DNA of 64,000 nucleotides from Planococcaceae bacterium Storch 2/2-2 (lineage in GTDB: Bacteria > Bacillota > Bacilli > Bacillales_A > Planococcaceae). Position 1 is the first letter of the stretch. Each line of letters starts with the position of its first letter. The notes under the pieces are model-generated. The model was not told the origin of the DNA and ran no database searches. It saw nothing but the letters and a program-made list of their open reading frames with translations. The stretch is from positions 1 to 64,000 of the forward strand of contig WOYE01000002.1 of NCBI GenBank assembly GCA_009740415.1. Reading direction: 5' to 3'. Below, piece after piece: positions 44,038-53,283 of the stretch. Made by a program: the position numbers and the translations under genes.

Positions 44038-44177
44038 AAGGAACATGGAATGAGTCGTTTTTCGAACGGAAGTAGGGTTCGGTTCGAAAAAGAAGTAGGG
44101 GCTCCCTTTGTACTTATAATGAAGGAACTTTTTAAAATGTATGTTCTAAGGGAGTATTTTGAAGGAAAAGAGAGTGA

Positions 44178-45152
44178 ATGGAAATGAAGCAATGGAAGCG
44201 TTTGTTAGCTACGATTGCATTATGTATTGGCTTCATGATGAGTAGTTCACCTGCTTTCGCAGCGGATGCTTGGACAGGTACGGTCGTTGATCCTGAACAA
44301 GAGAAAGAGCAAGCGATTGTCGTCGAAGAACGAAACGATGAAATTGTTGAGCACGAATGGACGTCAATTGCGTCAGAACCGTCAAGAAATGAACAAACCG
44401 CTCATTCTAAACTTGGAGAAGGGGAGTTGGAGCGAGTAGAAGAACCGGTATCTTCTTCAAGTGATCAGTCGGTAGAAGAAGTGGCGCTGCCTGCTTCATG
44501 TGATACGCATTCGATGACGGTCGTTGAATCGAATGGCATCCCGTATGATCGTACATCTGTTGAAATGACGTTTGTAGGAACAGCGACAGATGGCTCTGCA
44601 GCCACGTATTCTTTTTCGCTACCGAATGAAGGGGACGGTACGTATCGTTTGTCAAAAGAGTCATTGCCTGCTGGCACGTATGAAATAAAGGTAGACGGCC
44701 GTTCGTTATGGGCTCGTTCTATCGTGCTCACTTACTTCGGTAATTGTTCAACGATCGCTCAGTTACGTCCGATTGAAGATGGGTTCGGCAATGAAGTCGA
44801 TCACACACAAGAAGGGGATGACCCGAGTGTTGTCGAAAACGGAGAAGATGTCGTCGTAAACGATCCGCCTTCTACGATCGTTGATCGTCCGGATGAAGGT
44901 CGCGACGATTCAGATGAATCGATCGTTTCGAATCCAGGTGACTCTTCGATTGTTGAACGTCCGACCGTGCAAGAGCCGGTCGTCGTTCCACCTGTTTCTA
45001 AGATGAAACGGGCAGCGCGTTCATCTTCATCTGAACTTCAAGAGCTTCCCCAGACGGGTGAAGGAACGTATTGGCTCTTCATCGCCCTCGGTAGTTTGAT
45101 CGTATTCGTGGGAATTCGTTTAACGATGAAGCGTCTTCCTCATCGTTTGTAA
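44178..45152 (+). CDS. LPxTG surface protein with one cysteine-paired domain
   Basis: 324 residues. ATG 44178 (or 44184) follows GGAAAAGAGAG. Signal peptide MEMKQWKRLLATIALCIGFMMSSSPAFA. Residues 30-105 are acidic and Ser-rich. About 106-205 is a beta domain with two cysteines (ASCDTHSM and GNCSTI), resembling one repeat of the preceding adhesin. An Asp/Pro-rich spacer follows (DDPSVVENGEDVVVNDPPS), then LPQTGEG, a membrane helix and a basic tail (MKRLPHRL). It sits directly downstream of the larger adhesin but behind a terminator, so it has its own promoter. It may be a partner or minor subunit of that adhesin, or simply a paralogue. Confidence 0.88.
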   Translation: MEMKQWKRLLATIALCIGFMMSSSPAFAADAWTGTVVDPEQEKEQAIVVEERNDEIVEHEWTSIASEPSRNEQTAHSKLGEGELERVEEPVSSSSDQSVEEVALPASCDTHSMTVVESNGIPYDRTSVEMTFVGTATDGSAATYSFSLPNEGDGTYRLSKESLPAGTYEIKVDGRSLWARSIVLTYFGNCSTIAQLRPIEDGFGNEVDHTQEGDDPSVVENGEDVVVNDPPSTIVDRPDEGRDDSDESIVSNPGDSSIVERPTVQEPVVVPPVSKMKRAARSSSSELQELPQTGEGTYWLFIALGSLIVFVGIRLTMKRLPHRL

Positions 45153-45160
45153 TCAAGAAA

Positions 45161-45203
45161 AAGGCTAATCTGACAGCGTTTTAGACAGATTGGCTTTTTT
45201 CTT
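45161..45203 (+). terminator. Terminator of the small LPxTG gene
   Basis: AGGCTAATCTG pairs with CAGATTGGCTT, then a T run. Confidence 0.9.
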
Positions 45204-45607
45204 TCTTTTTTTCTTCGATGTAAAAAAGAAACTGTATTCAAAATATCCAATATGACAATGATTCATTCTCATGTTTTGAATGAATTTTGTTTAAAAACGT
45301 TGATTTAACAACGTTTTTAAGGCTTTTAGTAAAAAGGAGAGAATGAGAAGAAACTTTAAAATGGATACATTGATTGATTTATCAATGAATAATAGGATAC
45401 AATCTAATCGAAACTGAATCGGATTCTACTTTTTATTTAAATTATCTGACTTTTTATCCAATTAAACAAAAAGAATAAATATGCTAAAATTAACTAATAA
45501 TACGAATAAATATTAATAATAATGATATTTCATGTATAAAAATAAGTATAACGAGGTTCATTATTATGGTATATTTAGACCGTTTCGAAAAAACTTTGTA
45601 GAAATTG
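45204..45607 (+). other. AT-rich intergenic region upstream of hyu promoter
   Basis: No gene is supported. It contains short inverted AT-rich segments (AACGTTGATTTAACAACGTT near 45297-45316) but no recognisable element. Confidence 0.4.
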
Positions 45608-45636
45608 TTGACAAACAATAAAACACCGTGTAATAT
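45608..45636 (+). promoter_or_regulatory. Strong SigA-type promoter of hyuAB
   Basis: TTGACA (45608-45613), 17-base spacer, TAATAT (45631-45636). RNA would start near 45643, giving a leader of about 450 nt before hyuA. Confidence 0.75.
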
Positions 45637-45662
45637 TGTGGATACATTCAAGTAATCGAAAA

Positions 45663-45771
45663 AGAAAGCGTTTTCTGAAAGCGGTTGCTTTGAATGAATG
45701 ACATGCGCTTCAAGTACGATGAATAAAAGCGCTTCTTATTTAAAAGCGAAAAGAAAGCGGATACATTCCAG
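45663..45771 (+). promoter_or_regulatory. Cluster of cre-like half sites
   Basis: AGAAAGCGTTTTCT, TGAAAGCGGTTGCT, TAAAAGCGCTTCTT and AGAAAGCGGATACA each match the CcpA cre consensus TGWAANCGNTNWCA at most positions. They lie in the transcribed leader. Confidence 0.5.
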
Positions 45772-45829
45772 ATGTGTTCATGTAGAAGAACGTGGAGTGA
45801 GCGTTTAAACATTTCTTTTATAATAGAAA

Positions 45830-45843
45830 TGAAAACGCTATCA
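45830..45843 (+). promoter_or_regulatory. cre site (CcpA operator), perfect match
   Basis: TGAAAACGCTATCA fits TGWAANCGNTNWCA at all fixed positions. A TATAAT six bases before it (45819-45824) could be a second -10. Confidence 0.75.
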
Positions 45844-46003
45844 TGGGGAACGCTTCAATCGCACGAAACGATCTCGTCTCTTACAACGATGAGAGGCAAT
45901 CGTACAACTATTAAAGACAGAATTTTCTGAGTAATTGAATGTCTACTCCAGCAATCAAATGTTCGGTTCGAAGGCAGCGTTTGACATTGTTTCGTCGTTC
46001 GAA

Positions 46004-46017
46004 TGAAAGCGGTAACA
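46004..46017 (+). promoter_or_regulatory. Second perfect cre site upstream of hyuA
   Basis: TGAAAGCGGTAACA fits the cre consensus fully and lies 78 bases before the hyuA start, where bound CcpA could act as a roadblock. Confidence 0.75.
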
Positions 46018-46094
46018 TATAAGAATGGGAGAAGCGGAGAAGGCAGCACAACTACTATTAGAAGAAATAATGAATACAAAGGGAGAGAAGCATT

Positions 46095-48131
46095 ATGGGT
46101 AAATATCGTTTTGCAGTAGACGTTGGGGGAACATTTACAGACGTATTCGTTTTTGATGAAAATGAGAAAGAAGTTTTCATCCGGAAAGTACCATCTACAC
46201 CATCGAATCCTGAAAAAGGGATCGTAAACGGTGTTGAAGCTTCGGGAGTTAAAGGGGAAGAAATTATTCAGTTCTCACACGGAACGACAGTAGGAACGAA
46301 CGCGTTAATCGAGCGTAAGTTACCGAAAACAGCACTCGTAACGACACGCGGCTTCCGTGACGCAATTGAAATTGGGGATTCAACGCGTCAAGACTTATGG
46401 GATGCTTACACAGACGTAGCGGAGCCATACATCAAACGTCGTGACCGCTTCGAAGTAACAGAGCGTGTCGACTACGCAGGAAATGTCGTTGAACCGTTAA
46501 ACGAAGATGAAGTACGTGAATTAGCACGTATTTTGAAAAAGCGTGAAGTGAAGTCAGTAGCGATCTGTTTCATTAACGCATACAACAACGGTGATCACGA
46601 ATTACGTACGAAAGAAATTTTACGCGAAGAACTGGGAGACGATGTGTTCTTAAGTACATCGACGGAAACACTTCCAGAAATTTTCGAGCATGAGCGTGTA
46701 AGTACAACAATTATTAACGCGGTGCTTGGACCAACAGTAAGTAACTACATTCAGAAATTAGAAAAAGAAATGGAAAAACATGGATACGATGGAGACATTC
46801 TCGTACTTCACTCAGGTGGAGGAGTTATGACTTCAGAAACGGTTCCACGTTACTCAGCACGTATCGCGAGTTCAGGAATCGCAGCGGGTGCGATCGCAAG
46901 TAAGTACATCGCGAACCTTTGCGGATTCGAAAACGCAATCGGGTTTGACATGGGTGGAACGAGTACCGACATTTCATTAATGTATGAAAACGAACTCCGT
47001 ATTACGACAGACTGGGCAATCGAGTACGGTTACCCGATCGGATTCCCAAGTATCGAGATTTTAACAATCGGTGCAGGTGGAGGAAGTATTTCTTGGATCG
47101 ACGAAGGTGGATCACTCCGTAACGGACCACAAAGTGCCGGAGCAGAGCCAGGACCAGCATGTTACGATCTCGGTGGAACAGAGCCGACGAACACGGACGC
47201 AAACCTCGTCTTAGGCCGTCTCGATACGAAGTTACTCGACGGAGGACTCGAATTAAATAAAGAAGCATCATTAGAAGCAATCCGTAAAATTGCAGAGCCA
47301 TTCGGCTTAGACGTTGCATCAGCAGCGAACTCAATTTTACAAGTCGCGAACGCAAACATGTGTGACGCGTTACGTTTAATCTCAGTACGTCGTGGATATG
47401 ACCCACGTGACTTCGCCCTCGTATCATTCGGTGGTGCAGGTGGACTTCACGGAGCATACCTCGCAAAAGAGATGGACATCCCAACCGTCATCATTCCACC
47501 GAACTCAGGTGTAGCAGCAGCGATGGGTTGTTTAATGGTAGACGTACAGCATGACATTACACGTACGTTCTTGCGCGACGCAAGTAAAGTATCATTAGAA
47601 GAATTACGTGCAGAGTTCAATGAAATGGACGCTGAAGCGAAAGCATTATTAGAAGCAGAAAAAATCGATGAAGAAGATATGCACTTCATTCACTACGTCG
47701 ACATGCGTTATGCAGGTCAGTGGCGCTCAATGTCAATTACATTAGGTGAAGGTGTCGTCTCAATCGAAGATGCTTTAGAAGAATTCCACGCAGAACACGA
47801 GCGTGAGTTCTCATTCTCTAACCGTGACCAAGTTGTAGAAATTTACGGTTTACGTGTAGCGGCGATCGGTACAGTAGAAAAACCGAACTTGCCAAAACGT
47901 ATCGTTGATGGAGAAGCAGAAGATGCGTTAATCGAAACGCGTCAAGTGTACTTCGAAGAGTCAGGTGGTTATGTACGTACGCCGATTTATCAGCGTGACA
48001 AACTTCCTACAGAAGTTCCAATCGAAGGACCAGCTATCGTTAACCAGTTAGACTCAACGATCGTCGTCCCACCATTCTTCACATTCCATGCCGATGAGTA
48101 CCGTAACCTCATTATGGAATACGAAAAATAA
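46095..48131 (+). CDS. hyuA: HyuA: hydantoinase A / 5-oxoprolinase-family ATPase subunit
   Basis: 678 residues, the usual HyuA length, with GGGAGAG before ATG. The N-terminal domain has the actin-like phosphate motif VDVGGTFTDVFVFD. Further blocks are HGTTVGTNALIERK (about 74-87), GFDMGGTSTDISL (about 284-296), the glycine-rich IGAGGGSISW and SAGAEPGPACYDLGG. Family members hydrolyse ATP to open or carboxylate cyclic amides or ketones (N-methylhydantoin, 5-oxoproline, acetone/acetophenone). The exact substrate cannot be read from sequence. It works as a complex with HyuB, which follows. The cre-rich leader indicates carbon catabolite control of a degradative pathway. Codon use is strongly biased to GTA, ACA and CGT, suggesting high expression. 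Confidence 0.93.
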   Translation: MGKYRFAVDVGGTFTDVFVFDENEKEVFIRKVPSTPSNPEKGIVNGVEASGVKGEEIIQFSHGTTVGTNALIERKLPKTALVTTRGFRDAIEIGDSTRQDLWDAYTDVAEPYIKRRDRFEVTERVDYAGNVVEPLNEDEVRELARILKKREVKSVAICFINAYNNGDHELRTKEILREELGDDVFLSTSTETLPEIFEHERVSTTIINAVLGPTVSNYIQKLEKEMEKHGYDGDILVLHSGGGVMTSETVPRYSARIASSGIAAGAIASKYIANLCGFENAIGFDMGGTSTDISLMYENELRITTDWAIEYGYPIGFPSIEILTIGAGGGSISWIDEGGSLRNGPQSAGAEPGPACYDLGGTEPTNTDANLVLGRLDTKLLDGGLELNKEASLEAIRKIAEPFGLDVASAANSILQVANANMCDALRLISVRRGYDPRDFALVSFGGAGGLHGAYLAKEMDIPTVIIPPNSGVAAAMGCLMVDVQHDITRTFLRDASKVSLEELRAEFNEMDAEAKALLEAEKIDEEDMHFIHYVDMRYAGQWRSMSITLGEGVVSIEDALEEFHAEHEREFSFSNRDQVVEIYGLRVAAIGTVEKPNLPKRIVDGEAEDALIETRQVYFEESGGYVRTPIYQRDKLPTEVPIEGPAIVNQLDSTIVVPPFFTFHADEYRNLIMEYEK

Positions 48132-48142
48132 GAGTTGTTAGG

Positions 48143-48171
48143 CGGAGACTCTCGACTGCGAGAGCTCTCCG
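48143..48171 (+). other. Hairpin between hyuA and hyuB
   Basis: CGGAGACTCTCG and CGAGAGCTCTCCG form a strong stem without a following T run. It may set relative mRNA stability of the two cistrons rather than terminate. Confidence 0.5.
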
Positions 48172-48236
48172 GCTATTAGTCGATTAGGGCACGTGAATTC
48201 TATCATGCGAAGAAGCGAAAAGGAGAAGTGAGAATT

Positions 48237-50204
48237 ATGACTACACAAGAAATGTTTCAGAGTAAATTAGATCCGGTAACTTTTGAAGTTTTGCGAAATG
48301 GTTTCGTTAACTTAGTTGACCAAATGTCAGAGCAAGTATTACGTACATGTTATTCATTCGTTATTTATAACCGTGACTTCAGTGCGGCACTTTGTGACGC
48401 GGAAGGTAATACGGTGGCACAAGGTACACAAGATATTTCCGTACACGTTGGTACACTTCACTTAACAGCGAAAGCAGTTATTGAAGACTTCGAAGGAGAC
48501 ATTCACCCTGGTGACATCTTCCTCGTTAACGACCCGTACCGTGGAGGAACACACTTCAACGATACGCGTGTTGTTAAACCAGTATTTTACCGCGGAAAAA
48601 TTATCGCGTACATGCAAGTAAACGGTCACTGGTCAGATATGGGTGGATCGGTTCCAGGTTCATTCGATATTACAGCGACAGAGCACTTTGGTGAAGGAAC
48701 GCGTATTCCACCAGTTCGTATTTACAGCCGCGGTGTCTTCTTGAAAGACGTTGCAAACTTACTCGTATCGAACATGCGTGTATCAGAAGAGCGTCTCGGA
48801 GACTTACGTGCGCAAGTTGAAGCGACGAAAGTTGGAGAGCGTCAATTATTGAAATTAATTGAAAAGTACGGAATTGAAACAGTTTCGACAGCATTCGACG
48901 AAGTACAAGACTACGTTGAGCGTGTAACACGTGCGAACATTTCACAAATTCCTGATGGTACGTGGGAAATGACAGACTTCATTGACCAAGATCCAAACCT
49001 TGGCGATAAGTTAATTCCGATTAAAGTAAAAATGACGATTAAAGACGACGAAGTATTTTATGACTTAGACGGATCCCATCCATACATTGGCAGCTTCTTG
49101 AACGCAGCGTTCGGAGCATCGATGTCAGCCGTTTACGCTGGAACGAAAACGTTCTTCCCGGACATTCCGTTAAACTCAGGATTTTACCGAGTCGTACACG
49201 TTGACTTACCAGATGACTCAGTCGTTAACGCGCCGTGTCCAGTAGCGGTAACAGGATTCTGTTCAGGGGCGTACGAGAAAGTGATGAACGCTTGTTTCGA
49301 AATTTGGTCACGTATTATGCCAGAGCGTGCGCTTGCATGTTCATTCAACTTGGAGTATCTCTTGATCGGTGGTTACGACAAACGTGGCGACGAAGATCAG
49401 TACTTCATGTGGTATGACTGGATGGCGGGCGGTCACGGTGGCCGTAACAAGAAAGACGGTTCGAACGCACTTGCACCCGTATTCGGTGTTGGACTTCGCG
49501 TACAGTCATGTGAAGGACAAGAGCGTTTGTCACCAGTTATTACGACGAAGCACGAAATCGTTACGGACTCAGGCGGTCCTGGAGAATTCCGCGGAGGTTG
49601 TGGAATTGAAAAAGGTGGCCAATTGACAGAGCTTGACCGTACGGTAATGTCATACAGCTGTGACCGTGCACGTTCTGTTTCATGGGGTCTCTTCGGTGGT
49701 TTACCATCGTCACCACACGGTGCTTGGATGAACCCAGGTACTGAAGATGAGAAGTACTTAGGAGCTATTTTCTCAAGCGTCCCAGTAGAGAAAGGCGACT
49801 CATTCGTACGACCATCATCAGGTGGTGGAGGACTCGGAGACCCACTTAAGCGCGATCCTGAATCAGTTCTTGAAGACGTAATCGACGATTACGTATCAGT
49901 AGAACGCGCTAAAAAAGATTACGGCGTTGTCATCCATGTCATCGACGCAGAAATCGACGCTTATGAGATTGACGAAGAAGCGACGAAAGAAGCGCGCGAG
50001 TACATCCGTGCAAACCGTAAGCAGTGGATCAAAGAAGATCCACAAACGGTCGAACAATTGTTCCACGACGGAAAAATCGACGAGCTCGACATGATCCGTA
50101 TGTACGGTGCGATTTACGACCACCATGAAAACCGAGTATTGCCAACGTCTACAGCGCAATACCGCGAAATGTTAGAAGAGAAAATGGTTCCACACTGGGA
50201 CTAA
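48237..50204 (+). CDS. hyuB: HyuB: hydantoinase B / 5-oxoprolinase-family subunit
   Basis: 655 residues from ATG 48237, chosen because AAGGAG lies 11 bases upstream; the GTG nine bases earlier is too close to it. Hydantoinase_B features are visible: LDPVTFEVLRNGF at the N-terminus, ALCDAEGNTVAQGTQDISVHVG, GDIFLVNDPYRGGTHFNDTRVVKPVF and near the C-terminus SSGGGGLGDPLKRDP. It is the second subunit of the ATP-dependent ring-opening or carboxylase complex with HyuA, separated from it by about 105 bases with a hairpin. No transporter or racemase gene follows, so the pathway is incomplete locally. Confidence 0.93.
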   Translation: MTTQEMFQSKLDPVTFEVLRNGFVNLVDQMSEQVLRTCYSFVIYNRDFSAALCDAEGNTVAQGTQDISVHVGTLHLTAKAVIEDFEGDIHPGDIFLVNDPYRGGTHFNDTRVVKPVFYRGKIIAYMQVNGHWSDMGGSVPGSFDITATEHFGEGTRIPPVRIYSRGVFLKDVANLLVSNMRVSEERLGDLRAQVEATKVGERQLLKLIEKYGIETVSTAFDEVQDYVERVTRANISQIPDGTWEMTDFIDQDPNLGDKLIPIKVKMTIKDDEVFYDLDGSHPYIGSFLNAAFGASMSAVYAGTKTFFPDIPLNSGFYRVVHVDLPDDSVVNAPCPVAVTGFCSGAYEKVMNACFEIWSRIMPERALACSFNLEYLLIGGYDKRGDEDQYFMWYDWMAGGHGGRNKKDGSNALAPVFGVGLRVQSCEGQERLSPVITTKHEIVTDSGGPGEFRGGCGIEKGGQLTELDRTVMSYSCDRARSVSWGLFGGLPSSPHGAWMNPGTEDEKYLGAIFSSVPVEKGDSFVRPSSGGGGLGDPLKRDPESVLEDVIDDYVSVERAKKDYGVVIHVIDAEIDAYEIDEEATKEAREYIRANRKQWIKEDPQTVEQLFHDGKIDELDMIRMYGAIYDHHENRVLPTSTAQYREMLEEKMVPHWD

Positions 50205-50254
50205 CATCTGACATGTAGCGAAATACCTTTTATTCATTCATCCATGATGTAACG

Positions 50255-50290
50255 CAAAAACCTTAACTGCTCCCACAGTTAAGGTTTTTG
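50255..50290 (+). terminator. Terminator of hyuAB
   Basis: AAAAACCTTAACTG pairs with CAGTTAAGGTTTTT around CTCCCA. Confidence 0.95.
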
Positions 50291-50426
50291 TCCGTTTGGA
50301 GTCACTGTTTGTAAAAGAAATGTTCACTTTGCAATAGGAACAACGGCTGAAAAATGAAAGAAAACTACCGTTCTGTCACTCGGCACGATATAATAGATGG
50401 AGCATTAGAAAAGAAGGAGGCATTAC

Positions 50427-52439
50427 ATGCAACGAATGTTAGGACGTACGTGGTGGATTGCACTGCTTGCGTTCATGCTCGTCTGGACGAGTCCTATAGA
50501 AACAAATGCTCGTTCGTTTACGGACGTCGCCCCTCAATATGAAAAGTCAGTTCAATATATGACGGACTTAGGCGTAAACGGATATTCTGCGACGGAGTTC
50601 GGAATTCATCGAACGATTTCTCGTGGGGATGCGGCAGTTTATATTGCAAGAGCCTTAAACCTTTGGAATGAACAAGCGAAAGATGCAGGTTTTCGAGACA
50701 TTCCAAAGCATCGAAAAGATGTTCAAATTGCAGTCAATAGTTTATTTGAAAAAGGAGTTATGAACGGGGTGTCGAAGACGAACTTCGGCTACTCTGCGAA
50801 TATGACGCGTGGCCAATTGGCGTTACTCGTCTCGCGCCCGAACGCATACCATTTATCGGGTGATGGCTCGAAATTGAAATTCACAGATGTTCCAGCAGGG
50901 TACGATCGTGCCGTTGCAGGTTTAGTGGAACAGAAAATTGTGAACGGTACGTCACCGACGACGTTCGGAACGATGCATTCGATGAAACGTGGGGATTTTG
51001 CGACGATTTTATACCGTTTGAACGAGTGGAAAAAAGAGCAAGGCCCTTCGACAGAGCCCGAACAACCTGAAGTACCGACAGAACCAGAAACGCCTGAAGA
51101 ACCAGGTGAAGGTACAGAAGGTGAGCCGGGTGAAGGAGGAGAGGAGACTCCGGGAGAGGATGGGGATGAAGAAGAGCCATCTGAACAGCCGGAAGAACCC
51201 GAAACACCTGAAACACCGGATGAGCCTGAAGAAGAGCCAGGTATCGATGAAGAAGTCGACCCTGAAGACGAAGGAAATATCGATGTAGAAGAAGCGACTT
51301 CTGTTCTCATTTTACGTGAGACACCTGCATCAATCGTCGTTGAAGGAAAGCCGTTTACGGTGATGAAGTTGCAGCCGAACGCTTCGTATCCATTTACAAA
51401 AGTAGATGACTACTATTACTACATTCCGTTCGGAAATGGGGAAGTGCGCATTTCGAAAAAAGACGCATCTCCGAACAAACGTGTCGCTTTAGACGATGTG
51501 AAGAAAAGTCGGAAGACCGTTTTAACGAAGCAAGGTGCTCTTTTGTACCACCAAGCGAATACTGCTTCTTCTGTCATGGCGAAGTTGTCGCCTGAAGTAC
51601 GACTCGTCGTGCTCGGAGAAGGACGCGACTTTTACGAAGTGCAAATCGGTTCTCGTCAAGCGTTCGTATTGAAACATCATACGACGTGGGATTCTGGCGT
51701 ACCTGTGTTGATGTATCATCATATCGTTGAAAATCGTGCCGCAACGGTACATAAAAACAACAATATGGTCATCGACTACAAAGATTTCGATCGCCAAATT
51801 AACTATTTGATCCATAACCATTGGACGCCGATTTCGTTTGATACGTTCCGTGAATGGAAAGAGATGAAGCGGGATTTACCGAAACGAGTCGTCGTTTTAA
51901 CGTTTGATGACGGATTGTTGTCCCTTACGAAATATGCGTACCCGGTATTGAAACGTTACAATATGCCGGCGACCGCTTTCGTCATTACAGGTAAAATTCG
52001 TCAACAAGCGGAGCCTTGGGATACGAATAGTTTACAAAACGTCGGATTGAAAGAAATTCGAGAAACGAAAGATTTAATTAACTATCAACACCATTCTCAT
52101 TACTTCCATACGTTCGATAAAAATCAACCAGGCGTCGGTAAAATGATTACGCATTCGTATGAAGAGTCAGTTGCCGATTTAACAGCTGGTAAAAAACAGT
52201 TAGCGAAAGCGTTCGACGGAGATATGGCTCGCATCGTTGCGTTCGCGTATCCGTTCGGTCAATATAATGACAAAGCGATTCGCGCAGCGAAAGCAGTCGG
52301 TATTGAATACGCCTTTACGACGAAGCCAGGTACGGTTCAGTTGAGCGATGACCCGATGACGATGCAACGTCAAGGGGTCGGACCTCGCCATACGTTGACT
52401 GATTTTGCGAACAAGTTAAACGGTACGTATCGAGAATAA
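50427..52439 (+). CDS. SLH-anchored polysaccharide deacetylase
   Basis: 670 residues with AAGGAGG eight bases before ATG and a signal peptide (MQRMLGRTWWIALLAFMLVWTS). Three SLH domains occupy about 30-205 (FTDVAPQYEKSVQYMTDLGVNG; FRDIPKHRKDVQIAVNSLFEKGVMNG; FTDVPAGYDRAVAGLVEQKIVNG). A Glu/Pro-rich linker spans about 210-285, and an SH3-like region lies at about 290-420. The NodB-type deacetylase domain follows, with PVLMYHHI, TFDDG at about 492-496, and a histidine cluster near 553-560 (HHSHYFHTF) where the metal ligands sit. It would deacetylate wall or capsule glycans at the surface, bound through SLH to secondary cell wall polymer. It has its own transcription unit. Confidence 0.93.
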   Translation: MQRMLGRTWWIALLAFMLVWTSPIETNARSFTDVAPQYEKSVQYMTDLGVNGYSATEFGIHRTISRGDAAVYIARALNLWNEQAKDAGFRDIPKHRKDVQIAVNSLFEKGVMNGVSKTNFGYSANMTRGQLALLVSRPNAYHLSGDGSKLKFTDVPAGYDRAVAGLVEQKIVNGTSPTTFGTMHSMKRGDFATILYRLNEWKKEQGPSTEPEQPEVPTEPETPEEPGEGTEGEPGEGGEETPGEDGDEEEPSEQPEEPETPETPDEPEEEPGIDEEVDPEDEGNIDVEEATSVLILRETPASIVVEGKPFTVMKLQPNASYPFTKVDDYYYYIPFGNGEVRISKKDASPNKRVALDDVKKSRKTVLTKQGALLYHQANTASSVMAKLSPEVRLVVLGEGRDFYEVQIGSRQAFVLKHHTTWDSGVPVLMYHHIVENRAATVHKNNNMVIDYKDFDRQINYLIHNHWTPISFDTFREWKEMKRDLPKRVVVLTFDDGLLSLTKYAYPVLKRYNMPATAFVITGKIRQQAEPWDTNSLQNVGLKEIRETKDLINYQHHSHYFHTFDKNQPGVGKMITHSYEESVADLTAGKKQLAKAFDGDMARIVAFAYPFGQYNDKAIRAAKAVGIEYAFTTKPGTVQLSDDPMTMQRQGVGPRHTLTDFANKLNGTYRE

Positions 52440-52443
52440 TGTC

Positions 52444-52478
52444 ACTCGGAGCGGGATTTCCTGCTCCGAGATTTTTTT
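52444..52478 (+). terminator. Terminator of the deacetylase gene
   Basis: CTCGGAGC and GCTCCGAG pair, then a T run. Confidence 0.94.
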
Positions 52479-52625
52479 CGTCATGAAACGTTCAAAAGTT
52501 GGTATGAAATTGAAGCAATCCATGTGAAAAGCGAGCTCTTTTCCGATAAGATGAAAGAGAGAGAAAAACGATGTGAATGCGTTTGCACATTTATAAAAGG
52601 TAGCGAAAGAAAAAGGAGAATGGCG

Positions 52626-53078
52626 ATGAAGCGAGATACGAAACGAGAAGCGTTATGGATTCTCGGGTTTTTAGTCGTGTTAGGACTCGGCGGACATTTT
52701 TATATGAAACATTTAACGACGTATGAGAAGACGTTGAATCCGTTGTACGAAGCGATGAAAGAACAAGATCAAGCGAAGTATTACGACATTTTACGAATTG
52801 AAGTGCTCGATAAAGAAGCGGCTGATCGCGCGTTCGAACGAGCGGTTGATCAAGACATTGATGCGTTATGGGAGCGCATGTACGAAGCGTCTCAAAAAGT
52901 GTTAGATACGGACCGTCCACAAGAAGTGGACCATGAAGATGGTGGCGAAATGTTTATCATTTTCCCTAAAACGTGGCTCGGTTTGTACGATTTAGTCGAC
53001 GTTCATTTAGGAAAAACAGAACGTGCCGAAATTGAAAAAGGGACGTATGAAGAAAAAGCAGTCGAGCGTCAATATTAA
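52626..53078 (+). CDS. Small single-pass membrane protein, paralogue of the next gene
   Basis: 150 residues from ATG 52626, chosen because AAAGGAG is seven bases upstream; upstream in-frame codons lack this. It has a basic N-terminus (MKRDTKREALW) and a transmembrane helix at about 11-28 (ILGFLVVLGLGGHFYM), then an extracytoplasmic domain. Residues 30-80 (LTTYEKTLNPLYEAMKEQDQ, KYYDILRIEVLDKEAA) align well with the start of the next protein (LTYEKTVQPVFDALASGDVESFY). The fold recalls the TcaA/YvbJ-type extracellular domain, but that is uncertain. It stops where the paralogue continues for another 300 residues, so it is a short duplicate. Confidence 0.75.
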   Translation: MKRDTKREALWILGFLVVLGLGGHFYMKHLTTYEKTLNPLYEAMKEQDQAKYYDILRIEVLDKEAADRAFERAVDQDIDALWERMYEASQKVLDTDRPQEVDHEDGGEMFIIFPKTWLGLYDLVDVHLGKTERAEIEKGTYEEKAVERQY

Positions 53079-53092
53079 TCCATACGAGATGG

Positions 53093-53133
53093 AAAGTTCG
53101 TTCTTTTGATTCGAAAAGAACGAACTTTTTTCT
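53093..53133 (+). terminator. Terminator
   Basis: AAAGTTCGTTCTTTT pairs with AAAAGAACGAACTTT around GATTCG, then a T run. Confidence 0.95.
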
Positions 53134-53283
53134 TTTGGGTAAGGGGCTCGTTTCACGGAACGGACGACCTCGTCGTAGAGGGAGACTTTCGTTGCTGAAG
53201 GCCGCCCCGTTTGGAACGTTCTATTCAGCGGAATGTTTCTTTTGTTATGATAGTAGGAAAGAGAAGAGAAAGGAGGTCGGGCG

